Below, piece by piece: positions 47,507 to 56,141 of a stretch of 64,000 nucleotides of DNA; position 1 is the first letter of the stretch; the number at the start of each line of letters is the position of its first letter. A program made the position numbers and the translations under genes. Below the pieces are notes generated by a model. The model saw only the letters and a list, made by a program, of their open reading frames with translations, was not told where the DNA came from and made no database searches. This DNA is from CAIQPS01 sp963843455 (GTDB taxonomy: Bacteria; Actinomycetota; Thermoleophilia; RBG-16-64-13). Where the stretch lies: positions 371,127 to 435,126 of the forward strand of contig CAWJKE010000016.1 of NCBI GenBank assembly GCA_963843455.1, in the 5' to 3' direction.

Positions 47507-48802
47507 CTATTTCCCTACCGACGCCAGGTCGCCCAGCAGCACCTGGTCGTAGGTCTTCACCGGTACCCAGGTGAGTACGTCGCCGACTTTCTGCACCTCG
47601 AGGATGAAGAAGTCGCGCTTCGCGATGAACGCGTTCTGGAAGGGAACGATGGTGAACTTGCCTGCCGGTGAATCCATAGTCAAGGTCGACATCGCCGGGA
47701 TGACTTTCTTCGGATCGGTATCGCCGCCGGTGGCCTTCAACCCCTCAAGGTAGAGCATCACGCCCTGCCAGGCACCGTAGCCCTGGGGGGTCGGCTTCTC
47801 GCCTGGATACAGCTTCTCGTACGCAGCGATGAAGTCTTTGTTCATCGCGTTGTCGATGGTCCAGGCGTAGTAGTCGCAGGCGATCATGCCCAGGGAGATG
47901 TCGCCGAGTTCGGCCAACTGTGCGTCGCTGAAGTTGTTTGACATCGGGACGGCCAGCGCGCCCTTGACCCCATAATCGTTGAACTGCTTGACGAACGGGA
48001 CCGCACCGTTTCCGAAGATCCAGTTGACGGTCACATCCGCCGGTTTCATCGCCGACAGGTACGCGCTGAAGTCAACGACGTCCAACGGCACGTAGTTCTT
48101 GCTCAGGATCTGTCCGCCGCCCTCTTCCACGAAGGCCTTCTCGAAGCCGGCCGTCAGGGCGTAGGCGGGCGTATCGTCGTAGTTGATGACGTTGGCGGTC
48201 TTGTAGCCCTTCTCGGCCAGGTACTTGCCGAAGTAATAGCCGTGGGAGTCGAAGAACCCGGTGTGGATGAAGGCCAGCCCGTTGGCTGTCTCCAAGTTCT
48301 CCGTCGGCTGCCCGACGATAGACATCTCCGGTATGCCCGAGGACTTGCCCAGGTAGTCAGCGACCGCCTTGGCGGAGGGCGAGAAGATCGGGCCGATCAT
48401 CACGTTGATCCCGTCGCTCTCCACCAGTTTCCGCGCCTTGTCTACCGCTATGACCGGGTCGGAGGTGTTGTCCTCTGGAAAGTACTGGAGCGGGCGGCCT
48501 TCCCACTGGTTGTTGAGCATGGCGAGAGCGGTCTTGACGCCCTGGTCGGCGAGCTGACAGTCATACGCCATGAAGCTGGTGAACCCCTCGTCGAATCCGA
48601 ACTTGATCGGTTCTCCGGAGGCGGCAGCGCTGGTTGCGGTGGTGTCGCTGCTGCCGGTAGCGGCAGTCGTCTCGGTGCTCGGTGCGGAGGTCGGAGTCGC
48701 CCCCCCCGCTGTCGTCGTGGTCGTCGCGTCCCCGCAGCCCATGGCAAAAGCTGCTATCCCCAACATGAGGGCCAGGACCGCGACCGTGAGTTTCTTGTTC
48801 AT
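47507..48802 (-). CDS. livJ: Liv-type ABC transporter substrate-binding lipoprotein
   Basis: This is a 431-residue periplasmic-binding-protein-like lipoprotein of the leucine-binding family. The signal peptide MNKKLTVAVLALMLGIAAFAMG ends at a lipobox with C23. A Thr/Ser/Ala-rich linker (about 24-62) leads to the binding domain with FGFDEGFTSFMAYDCQ and MIGPIFSPSAKAVADYL. The ligand is an amino acid or related compound that cannot be read from sequence. It lies 140 bases after livF and may have its own promoter, as is common for abundant binding proteins. Confidence 0.9.
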   Translation of the reverse strand: MNKKLTVAVLALMLGIAAFAMGCGDATTTTTAGGATPTSAPSTETTAATGSSDTTATSAAASGEPIKFGFDEGFTSFMAYDCQLADQGVKTALAMLNNQWEGRPLQYFPEDNTSDPVIAVDKARKLVESDGINVMIGPIFSPSAKAVADYLGKSSGIPEMSIVGQPTENLETANGLAFIHTGFFDSHGYYFGKYLAEKGYKTANVINYDDTPAYALTAGFEKAFVEEGGGQILSKNYVPLDVVDFSAYLSAMKPADVTVNWIFGNGAVPFVKQFNDYGVKGALAVPMSNNFSDAQLAELGDISLGMIACDYYAWTIDNAMNKDFIAAYEKLYPGEKPTPQGYGAWQGVMLYLEGLKATGGDTDPKKVIPAMSTLTMDSPAGKFTIVPFQNAFIAKRDFFILEVQKVGDVLTWVPVKTYDQVLLGDLASVGK

Positions 48803-48896
48803 GCTTTCCCCTTCGTTGTCTCGTGACTGGCTAGACTTCTCCTGCAGGTGTTGATGTCACCCTCCTTCCCTCCCTGACTTTGCGGTGCTCAACAAG

Positions 48897-48926
48897 ATAA
48901 TGGCTTCGCGTCGCCGGTGGCTTCAA
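48897..48926 (-). promoter_or_regulatory. Candidate livJ promoter
   Basis: On the minus strand TTGAAG and CATTAT are 18 bases apart in the 140-base livF-livJ gap. It could raise binding-protein expression above that of the rest of the transporter. The match is moderate. Confidence 0.35.
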
Positions 48927-48942
48927 GCGCTCTGTTACGCAA

Positions 48943-49647
48943 TCACTCTCCCACGCCAAGGTAGGTGGCCTTGACCGGGTCGTTGTCGATGAGCCTGTCC
49001 GGAGTGGACTCGTAGACCACGGTGCCCCTGCTCATGACGTACGCGTAGTCAGCGACGCTCATGGCCATGCCGAAGTCCTGCTCGACCAGGAGGATCGACT
49101 CCCCCGCGGCTTTGAGCTCCTGGATGACCCGGAACACCTCGTCCACGACCACGGGGGCGAGCCCCTCTGAGGGCTCGTCGAAGAGCAGCAGATCGGGGTT
49201 GGTCATCAAGGCCCGCGCGATGGTGAGCATCTGCTGTTCGCCGCCGCTCAGGAGATTCCCCTTGTTCTTGCGCCGTTCGGCCAGCTTGGGGAAGACGGTG
49301 AAGACCTTGTCCAGTGTCCAGGGATCCTTCTTCCCGCTGGTACGGGCGGCCATCCTGAGGTTCTCCAAGACGGATAGAGACGAGAAGATCAGCCTCCCCT
49401 GAGGGATGAGCCCGATACCCAGACGGGCGATCTTGTATGAAGGTAGGCCGACCAACTCGTACCCGTCGTAGATGATGCTTCCCTTGCGTGGCGGAGTGAG
49501 TCCCATGATCGACCGGATCGTGGTGGTCTTTCCCATCCCGTTCCGGCCGAGCAGCGCCACGACGGTCGCGTCCTTGACTTCCAGGGACACCCCCTGAAGT
49601 GTGTAGCTATCGCCATACCACGTGTGGATGTCCTTGACCTGGAGCAT
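48943..49647 (-). CDS. livF: Liv-type ABC transporter ATP-binding protein LivF
   Basis: This is one of two ATPases of a branched-chain amino acid-type transporter. The 234-residue protein has Walker A GRNGMGKTT near residue 35, the signature LLSGGEQQM and Walker B LLLFDEPSEGLAP. It is shorter than LivG, as usual. It starts three bases after livG. Confidence 0.95.
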   Translation of the reverse strand: MLQVKDIHTWYGDSYTLQGVSLEVKDATVVALLGRNGMGKTTTIRSIMGLTPPRKGSIIYDGYELVGLPSYKIARLGIGLIPQGRLIFSSLSVLENLRMAARTSGKKDPWTLDKVFTVFPKLAERRKNKGNLLSGGEQQMLTIARALMTNPDLLLFDEPSEGLAPVVVDEVFRVIQELKAAGESILLVEQDFGMAMSVADYAYVMSRGTVVYESTPDRLIDNDPVKATYLGVGE

Positions 49648-49650
49648 CGA

Positions 49651-50412
49651 TCACCCACCTGCCCCCGGCTGCTTGCGGCTGCCCATGTAGATCTCCCTGA
49701 CCATCTGGTTGGAGCGGATCTCGTCGCAGGTGCCCTCGCAGGCGATCTGTCCGTAGTGGAGGAGTATGACGCGCTCCGCGACCCCGAAGACGAGGTCCAT
49801 ATCGTGAGCGATCATGAGGACGGTGATCTTCGAGCCCAGGTCACGGATCCTTCTGGTGATGTCCGCACTCTCGGTGGTGGTGAGACCACAGCTCGGCTCG
49901 TCAAGCAGCAACAACTCCGGATGGCTGGCCAGACTCAGCGCGATCTCCAGCTTTCGTTGCTGCCCATACGCCAGCGAGCTGACGATCTCGTCCCTGAGGT
50001 CCCATAAGTCCGTGGACTCGAGTAGTTCTTGGGCGGCCGCCTTGAGAGCGTGGTCATTGAAGAACGGTCGGAAGAATCCGTACCGGCTCTTCTGGACTCC
50101 CTGCAGACCGATCATCGCGTTGACCAGGGTGCTCTGGTACGGAAAGAGGCTGGCTATCTGGAACGAGCGGGCCATCCCCAGGTGCGTCCGCGCGTAGACC
50201 GACGCGTTGGTGATGTCCTGCCCCTTGAACAGGACCTTCCCTCTGGAGGGCTTCAGTTGCCCCGTGAGGAGGTTGAAGAGGGTCGTCTTGCCGGCGCCGT
50301 TAGGCCCGATCAGGGCCAGCCTCTCTCCCGGCTCGATGCCAAAATCGACGCTCTTGACCGCGGAAAGGCCGCCGAAGTGCACCGACAGATCCTGGGCCTC
50401 AAGCAACGCCAC
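49651..50412 (-). CDS. livG: Liv-type ABC transporter ATP-binding protein LivG
   Basis: This is the second ATPase, 253 residues. It has Walker A GPNGAGKTT near residue 36, the signature LAYGQQRKLEIA and Walker B LLLLDEPSCGL, then the C-terminal extension typical of LivG. It starts with GTG at 50412 and overlaps the livM end by 14 bases. Confidence 0.95.
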   Translation of the reverse strand: MALLEAQDLSVHFGGLSAVKSVDFGIEPGERLALIGPNGAGKTTLFNLLTGQLKPSRGKVLFKGQDITNASVYARTHLGMARSFQIASLFPYQSTLVNAMIGLQGVQKSRYGFFRPFFNDHALKAAAQELLESTDLWDLRDEIVSSLAYGQQRKLEIALSLASHPELLLLDEPSCGLTTTESADITRRIRDLGSKITVLMIAHDMDLVFGVAERVILLHYGQIACEGTCDEIRSNQMVREIYMGSRKQPGAGG

Positions 50413-51479
50413 CAGTCACCTTCTTCCATAGCCGCAGAACCTCGGGGCCCAGGCCCTGATATCGACCCTTTGTCCAGGGGATCAACATGATCGCGATCAC
50501 GAACATCGCTCCGAAGATAAGAGGCCAGCGCTGAGGCATGTAGACACTGGCAAGGTACTCGACCCCCACGTAGAACACCGCGGCTACGAGTGGCCCGAAG
50601 AACACCGTCGTGCCCCCAAGAATGACCAGCAGGAAGGAGATGTCGCTCGTGATCATGGCGAGGTTATTGGGGACGAGTGTGCTCCCGAAGTACGCGAACA
50701 GCACGCCCGCCACGCCGCCGAACACCGCGGCGACGATCCAGGACGTGTACTTGTAGAGCCAGGTGTTGTATCCCAACGCCTGCATGCGCCGCTCGTTGTC
50801 GTGGATGCCCCGCAGGCCGTAGCCGTAGTGCGAGTTGACGATGCGGTACATGAGAAAGAGGCAGATGACACCTATAACAAAGACCAGGTAATAGTACTGA
50901 GTCGAGGTCACTTTGGCGCCGAAACCGATATGCGGCGCCGGGATGCCCGAGAGGCCCGTACTGCCACCGGTGACCGGCCGAAGGACGATGGCCATACGCG
51001 AGAGCAGCTCCCCAAAGGCGATAGTGGCAAGAAGAAAGTAGATGGGGTTGGCGCCTCCTGCTCCCACTCCGAACACCCTGAACGCCGGAACGCCCAGGAT
51101 GGCCGCCACGGCCGCCGTTAGAAGGATGGCGATAAGCATGCTGAACCAGAAATTCGAGAACCCCGCCTTGGTGACTATCACCGCGGCCGTATAGGCGCCC
51201 ACTCCGAAGAATGCGGCGTGGCCGAAGCTGGGGATGTTCGCGTAGCTCCAGATGAGGTGCAGGCTCATGCCGAAGAGGCCGAAGATCATCATCTTCGTGA
51301 CGAGGCTTGAGACAAACGAGGGGATGAACAGAGGCAACAGCAGAATCGACGACGCTGACGACGACGATCGGCAGCACCTTGTCGACCAGCGGTCCGGGAA
51401 CCTTTCGGGCCGCGGCAGCCCCAGGGGAGGTATCGGAGGAGACGGGGCCGGCTGCAGGCTGCTTACGTTCTTCCGCCAT
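50399..51479 (-). CDS. livM: Liv-type ABC transporter permease LivM (one frameshift near the N-terminus)
   Basis: LivM is a membrane permease. The downstream frame (from about 51337) encodes 312 residues with many hydrophobic segments and the motifs SYANIPSFGHAAFFGVGAYTAA and TGGSTGLSGIP. A start at 51479 (MAEERKQPAAGPVSS), overlapping the livH stop, leads into a hydrophobic segment but shifts frame at about 51348. Removing one base in a GTCGTCG run joins VVVSVV to ILLLPLFIPSF, an uninterrupted first membrane span. Without that repair the first span would be cut. Sequence error and real mutation are both possible. Confidence 0.85.
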
Positions 51480-52339
51480 CAGAAGACCTTCCTACCGATG
51501 AGCCCGCTCGGCCGCACCAGTAGCACGGCGAGAAAGACGATCCAGGCGAAGAAGAGCGCGACCTGGGGGACATAGGCTTTCCCGAAGGTATCGAGGAGTC
51601 CGATGACGAGCGCTCCCAACATCGTGCCCTGGATGTAGCCGGTGCCGCCGACCACCACCACGATCAGGGTGAGCAGAAGAAGGTTGTCGCCCATGGACGG
51701 GTAGGCCCCGGTGATGGGTGCCCCTATTACGCCGGCCACACCGGCCAGAGCCATTCCGAGCAGGAACACCAGCGTGCTGACGAGGCCGTAGTTGATGCCC
51801 AGACTGACCGTCATGTCCTTGTTGTCCATACCGGCCCGGATGATGGCGCCGGCGCGTGTCCTGTCCTGTATGTACCAGAGCAGGCCGAGGACGAGCAGGC
51901 CGACGCCGCACACGAAGAGCCGGTATACGGGAAAGCTCAAGCCGCCGATGGTGACCACGCCCGTCAGGAAGTCCGGGGTCTGCATGATCTTGGCCCGCGG
52001 CCCCCAGATCCACAGAACCACGTTGGCGATGATGATGGCGATGCCGATGGTCAGCACCCCTTGTTCCGGTACCCTCCCGTAGAGTCTCTTGAGGAAGAAC
52101 GCGTACAGGGCGTACCCAATGACCGCCAGAGCGGCGGCTGCCACGATGATCGCCAACCAGAAGAGGTCGAGCGTGTTGACTATCTGGATGCCGATGTAGG
52201 CGCCCAACATGTAGAGGGCGCCGTGAGCGAGGTTCAGGACCCCCATGACGCCGAACGTCAGCGAGAAGCCGGCCGCCAGCAGGAACAGGATGAACGCGTA
52301 GGACAGACCATTGAGCCCGGTCACCAGCGCTTGGCTCAT
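51479..52339 (-). CDS. livH: Liv-type ABC transporter permease LivH
   Basis: LivH is the first permease of the transporter, 286 residues with about eight membrane spans. Family blocks are GFSLTFGVMGVLNLAHGALYMLGAY near the N-terminus and RAGMDNKDMTVSLGIN in the central cytoplasmic loop. The stop overlaps the livM start by one base. A candidate extended -10 promoter lies about 75 bases upstream, after moaF. Confidence 0.94.
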   Translation of the reverse strand: MSQALVTGLNGLSYAFILFLLAAGFSLTFGVMGVLNLAHGALYMLGAYIGIQIVNTLDLFWLAIIVAAAALAVIGYALYAFFLKRLYGRVPEQGVLTIGIAIIIANVVLWIWGPRAKIMQTPDFLTGVVTIGGLSFPVYRLFVCGVGLLVLGLLWYIQDRTRAGAIIRAGMDNKDMTVSLGINYGLVSTLVFLLGMALAGVAGVIGAPITGAYPSMGDNLLLLTLIVVVVGGTGYIQGTMLGALVIGLLDTFGKAYVPQVALFFAWIVFLAVLLVRPSGLIGRKVF

Positions 52340-52415
52340 TCTCCCCCCAAGACCTGTGGTAGGTATTCCCCTGGCCGCCCTGCACCGGCGAGTGAGGGAG
52401 CCCTTCGCGGGGTCC

Positions 52416-52424
52416 AGAATAGCA
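52416..52424 (-). promoter_or_regulatory. Candidate extended -10 promoter for livHMGF
   Basis: On the minus strand TGC-TATTCT lies in the 103-base moaF-livH gap. A TTGAGC sits 19 bases upstream, a slightly long spacing. The transporter genes could therefore be expressed separately from the upstream catabolic genes. Confidence 0.4.
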
Positions 52425-52442
52425 CGATGGAAAAAGTCCTGC

Positions 52443-53282
52443 TCAAGCGCCTATATGCTCCTCACGAGAAGTCACATTGAGCAGTCGCGCGTGTGCGCCG
52501 ACCGGGAAGTCCACCAGTCCACCGGAGCCGTCCTGGGCGTGGCCGAAGATCTTGCCCATGGTCCGCATGGCGCTAAAGTCGGCTATCACGGCGCCCAGAG
52601 TGGGGATGATCTTCTCCCTCCACACAAAGAGGTACAGTTCGTCGCCCAGTTTGAGGTAGTGGCAGCGGTCGGTGTCGGCGAGACCCCTCTCGGAGCCCAG
52701 CAGACAATGCCAGGTGTAGAGATGCTCGTTGAGATAGATGTGCTCGTAGCGCTCCGTCGGGCTGTAGGTGTACTCCACCCGGCGTCCGACGAGCTCCCCC
52801 GTCGACTCATGGCGCGGCGTCTCCGCGGTGAACGGTGAACCGATGGACGCGCTGGAGAACGTGGTGGTGACAGCCGTCAATTCCAGTCCGGCCGCGATGC
52901 GGGCCGCCAGGGACTGGCCCACGTCGGGGGAGTCAGGCAAACGGGCGACGAGGCTGGTGGCGACGCGACGCTCCAGATCGAGCACCAGGCTTATGGCTGT
53001 GGGCGGGGTCTCGTGGGCGACGAAATCGACGAAGTAGATGCCCTCGCGGATCCTCAAGGCGAAGTATCCTGCTTCGCCCTCGGTGCCGTCGGCCTCGCCC
53101 CCCGCCACGGTCCACGCCAGCCGCGAGCTCGAAAGAAAGCGGTGCTCGATGGCCCGCCCGTCTTCAAAGTGCAAGACATGCGTGGCGCCGGCGAGATCAT
53201 CGCTCGGCGGTGGGGTGTGGTTGTCCGGGCCAAAGGCCTCAGCCAACTCCCCCACGGATATCCAACGCGCCGATTCCCCCAT
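52443..53282 (-). CDS. MoaF-like two-domain protein
   Basis: The 279-residue protein resembles MoaF, described from the Klebsiella moa (monoamine) region and often labelled molybdenum-cofactor biosynthesis F, though its function is not established. The C-terminal domain (about residues 163-250) has LVGRRVEYTYSPTERYEHIY, ADTDRCHYLKLGDELYLFVW and EKIIPTLG. The N-terminal half (30-110) looks like a lipocalin-type beta barrel. It lies between the aminotransferase and livH on one strand. The context suggests a role in amine or amino-acid use rather than cofactor synthesis. Confidence 0.78.
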   Translation of the reverse strand: MGESARWISVGELAEAFGPDNHTPPPSDDLAGATHVLHFEDGRAIEHRFLSSSRLAWTVAGGEADGTEGEAGYFALRIREGIYFVDFVAHETPPTAISLVLDLERRVATSLVARLPDSPDVGQSLAARIAAGLELTAVTTTFSSASIGSPFTAETPRHESTGELVGRRVEYTYSPTERYEHIYLNEHLYTWHCLLGSERGLADTDRCHYLKLGDELYLFVWREKIIPTLGAVIADFSAMRTMGKIFGHAQDGSGGLVDFPVGAHARLLNVTSREEHIGA

Positions 53283-53354
53283 CGACGGCCCCCCAGTCGC
53301 TTTCTACTTCGGCATCTTCGTCTGACCGACCGCCTGGCCCGGCCGGTCTCCTGG

Positions 53355-54731
53355 TCAATACTCCTTGAGGATGTCGATCATGATGTCGGTGGCCTTGTAC
53401 GCGTATTCGCGCGGCACGGTGAGCGGCGGCATGAAGCGGAACACGTTGCCGTAGCGCCCGCACGGCGTCATGAGGACGCCCCGGTTGAGCAGCTTCATGG
53501 CGATCTCGCCGGTCTTGGAGGGGTCGAGCGGCTCCTTGGTCTTGCGGTCGGCCACCACCTCCACACCTATCATCAGACCGCGCCCGCGCACCTCTCCGAT
53601 GCACTTGACGTTCGGCATGGCGTCGGTGAACAGTCCCCGGATCTCTTCCCCCAGTTGCGTCGCGCGATCGAGAAGATCGAGTTCGGGGTCGGTGATGATG
53701 TCGATGTTGGTCATGCAGACCTCGCAGCCAAGCGCGTTCCCCGCGAAGGTGCTCGGCTGGGACCCCTCGGGGAGGCTCTTCTCGATCTCGGCCTTGTAGG
53801 TGAGACCGGCCATCGGGATGTCGCCCCCCATGCCTTTGCCCCAGGTGAGCATGTCGGGCTTGACTCCCGAGTGCTCGATGCACCACATCTTGCCAGTGCG
53901 GCCGGCTCCCGACTGCACCTCGTCGGCCACGTAGAGGCAGCCGTACTTCTCGCAGGCCTCCTTGATGATCTGGAAGAACTCCGGCGGCGGTGCGACATAG
54001 CCTCCTTCACCCTGTTGCGACTCGATGATCACCGCGGCAACGTCGTCGGCCGCCGTGTAGGGGGTGTTGAGTACGTAGTCCACGTACTTGCCGCACTGCA
54101 CGTCGCAGTTGGGGTACGTCATGTTGAACGGGCAACGGTAGCAGTAGGCGTAGGGAAGGTGCTGGACGCCGGCGATGAGCGGGCCCCATCCGTGGCGGTA
54201 GTTGTACCCCGTGGTGAGCGCGGCGGTGCCGCACCACACGCCGTGGTAGGCCCCCTGGAACGCGAGGATCTGGGTGCGGCCCGTGTGCTTACGAGAGAAC
54301 TTGATCGCCGTCTCCACAGCATCTGAGCCTGCCTGGAAAAAGGAGGTGTGGCAATCGCCGCGCAGGCCTTCAGGCATGATGCCCGAGACTTTCTTGGCCA
54401 GCTCGATCCGTTTTGGGTTGGTGATGTCGGTCGTGTGCATGATGAGCTCGCACTGCCGGCGCACCGCCTCGAGCACCTTGGGATGGCCCCGGCCCACGGC
54501 GTTGACCGCCACTCCGGCCGCCATGTCTATATAGAGGTTGCCGTCGGCGTCCTTTGCCGTTGAGCCCATCCCCTCGGCGAGGATCACCGGAAAACCGCCG
54601 CCGCCGCGGGTGAAGGCCTCGTACTTGGCGGACTCTTCCATGAGCGCCGCGACCTTCGGCCCCGGCACTGTGGTGACCATCTGGGGAGCATCGGGGAACG
54701 AAAGTCCCATCAGTTCGGCTTCGGAGATCAT
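53355..54731 (-). CDS. Class III pyridoxal-phosphate aminotransferase
   Basis: The family transfers omega-amino groups (4-aminobutyrate, acetylornithine, taurine or beta-alanine types) to 2-oxo acids. I start it at the ATG at 54731 (MISEAELMGLSFPDAP), giving 458 residues. The PLP lysine lies in LTWGKGMGGDIPMAG, the phosphate-binding block is FFQAGSDAVETAIKFSR, and VADEVQSGAGRTG is conserved. An unusual cysteine cluster, AYCYRCPFNMTYPNCDVQCG, is inserted near the middle; it also occurs in some other family members. Adjacent alanine dehydrogenase suggests pyruvate is the amino acceptor. Confidence 0.9.
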   Translation of the reverse strand: MISEAELMGLSFPDAPQMVTTVPGPKVAALMEESAKYEAFTRGGGGFPVILAEGMGSTAKDADGNLYIDMAAGVAVNAVGRGHPKVLEAVRRQCELIMHTTDITNPKRIELAKKVSGIMPEGLRGDCHTSFFQAGSDAVETAIKFSRKHTGRTQILAFQGAYHGVWCGTAALTTGYNYRHGWGPLIAGVQHLPYAYCYRCPFNMTYPNCDVQCGKYVDYVLNTPYTAADDVAAVIIESQQGEGGYVAPPPEFFQIIKEACEKYGCLYVADEVQSGAGRTGKMWCIEHSGVKPDMLTWGKGMGGDIPMAGLTYKAEIEKSLPEGSQPSTFAGNALGCEVCMTNIDIITDPELDLLDRATQLGEEIRGLFTDAMPNVKCIGEVRGRGLMIGVEVVADRKTKEPLDPSKTGEIAMKLLNRGVLMTPCGRYGNVFRFMPPLTVPREYAYKATDIMIDILKEY

Positions 54732-54785
54732 CTGCTGCCCGTCCTTTCGCCTCGAGGGCAAGAACAACACCGCGTTCGCGCAATC

Positions 54786-55892
54786 TTAGATTTCATAGTC
54801 CGCATAGTCCATGCCTACGCCTTCGGCCACCGCTCTCGACACCAGCTTTCCTTGTAGCACGTTCAACCCTTTGGCCAGAGCCGGGTCGGCTCTCAACGCC
54901 GCCTTGTACCCCAGGTTGGCGAGGTTCGACGCATAGGGGAAGGTAGCGTTAGTCAAGGCGAAGGTAGACGTGCGGGCCACGCAACCGGGCATGTTGGCCA
55001 CGCAGAACAGCGTCACCGCATCGAGCTTGATCACCGGATCCTGATGCGTGGTGGGGACCGCGCCCTCCACGCAGCCGCCCTGATCGATGGCCACGTCCAC
55101 CACCACCGACCCTTTGCGCATCCTCGAGATCAGGGACATGGTGACGACCTTCTTCGCCTTGGCGCCCGGGATCAGGAGGGCGCCGACCACGGCATCGGCT
55201 TCGACCACAGCCTTCTCGACGTTGAAATCGTTGGAGGCCAACACGTTCAGGCGGCCGCCCAGGACATCGTCGAGATATCTGAGCCTCTCCAGGCTCAGGT
55301 CCAGGATGGTGACGTGGGCTCCCATCCCCAGGGCCATCTTGGCGGCGTTGATGCCCACGGTCCCGCCACCGATGATGGCCACGTTGGCGGGCGGGGTTCC
55401 GGGAACGCCGCCCAAGAGAACACCGCTGCCGCCGTTCTCCTTCTGCAGCCAATGAGCAGCCACTTGGATCGAGAGCCGGCCTGCAACCTCGCTCATGGGA
55501 GTCAGCAGCGGGAGCGACCCATTGTCCAGTTGGACCGTCTCGTATGCGATCCCGATGACGCCGCGATCGAGGAGCGCCTTGGTGAGTTCCGGAGCCGGAG
55601 CCAGGTGGAGATAGGTGAAAAGGATCTGGTCCATACGCAGGAGCGGGTATTCCTGAGGAAGGGGCTCCTTCACCTTGACAATCATGTCAGCTTCGGCGTA
55701 GACGGCCTCGGCCGTCGGGCGGATCTGCGCTCCGGCGCCGGCGTACTCACTATCGGAGATGCCGGATCCCTCGCCCGCGGAAGCCTGGATCAGCACCGTG
55801 TGCCGGTCTTCGACGAGACTCTTGACTCCGGAGGGCACCATGGCCACCCGGTACTCGTGATTCTTGATCTCCTTTGGAACGCCGACGATCAT
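54786..55892 (-). CDS. ald: Alanine dehydrogenase
   Basis: This enzyme oxidatively deaminates L-alanine to pyruvate and ammonia with NAD. I chose the ATG at 55892 (MIVGVPKEIKNHEYRVAM), giving 368 residues, the usual length. The substrate-binding K and H lie in KVKEPLPQEYPLLR and LHLAP, and the NAD site is IIGGGTVGINAAKMALGMGA. It heads the aminotransferase-moaF-liv unit and is divergent from a TetR gene. Confidence 0.95.
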   Translation of the reverse strand: MIVGVPKEIKNHEYRVAMVPSGVKSLVEDRHTVLIQASAGEGSGISDSEYAGAGAQIRPTAEAVYAEADMIVKVKEPLPQEYPLLRMDQILFTYLHLAPAPELTKALLDRGVIGIAYETVQLDNGSLPLLTPMSEVAGRLSIQVAAHWLQKENGGSGVLLGGVPGTPPANVAIIGGGTVGINAAKMALGMGAHVTILDLSLERLRYLDDVLGGRLNVLASNDFNVEKAVVEADAVVGALLIPGAKAKKVVTMSLISRMRKGSVVVDVAIDQGGCVEGAVPTTHQDPVIKLDAVTLFCVANMPGCVARTSTFALTNATFPYASNLANLGYKAALRADPALAKGLNVLQGKLVSRAVAEGVGMDYADYEI

Positions 55893-55946
55893 GCTTGCGC
55901 CCCCGTGGCCAACCGACTTTGATGAGCAGCTTGTTGTCCGCACGCT

Positions 55947-55968
55947 TGTTTACACGAGTGATTAAACA
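55947..55968. promoter_or_regulatory. Candidate TetR operator 1
   Basis: This is an inverted repeat, TGTTTA and TAAACA separated by ten bases, 54 bases upstream of ald. Its right half, with the flank GATTAAACA, recurs at 56063-56071 near tetR. The region between ald and tetR is AT-rich relative to the genome. Confidence 0.5.
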
Positions 55969-56050
55969 TATCCTATATAGCAGTCGACCGCGGTGCCGTC
56001 AAGACCGCTGTAGGTCGCCGTCTTACAAGCCACTGCGCGAGCCGCTCGTG

Positions 56051-56071
56051 TGTTATCCGTTCGATTAAACA
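56051..56071. promoter_or_regulatory. Candidate TetR operator 2
   Basis: This site has TGTTAT and TAAACA half sites nine bases apart, with the same GATTAAACA core as site 1. It lies 70 bases upstream of the tetR start, suggesting autoregulation and joint control of the divergent ald operon. Confidence 0.45.
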
Positions 56072-56141
56072 ACTACGAGAATGCTACTATTCATCATCGA
56101 CCGGGATACCGCGGTCGGGATGGGGCATGGAGAGGCGACCG

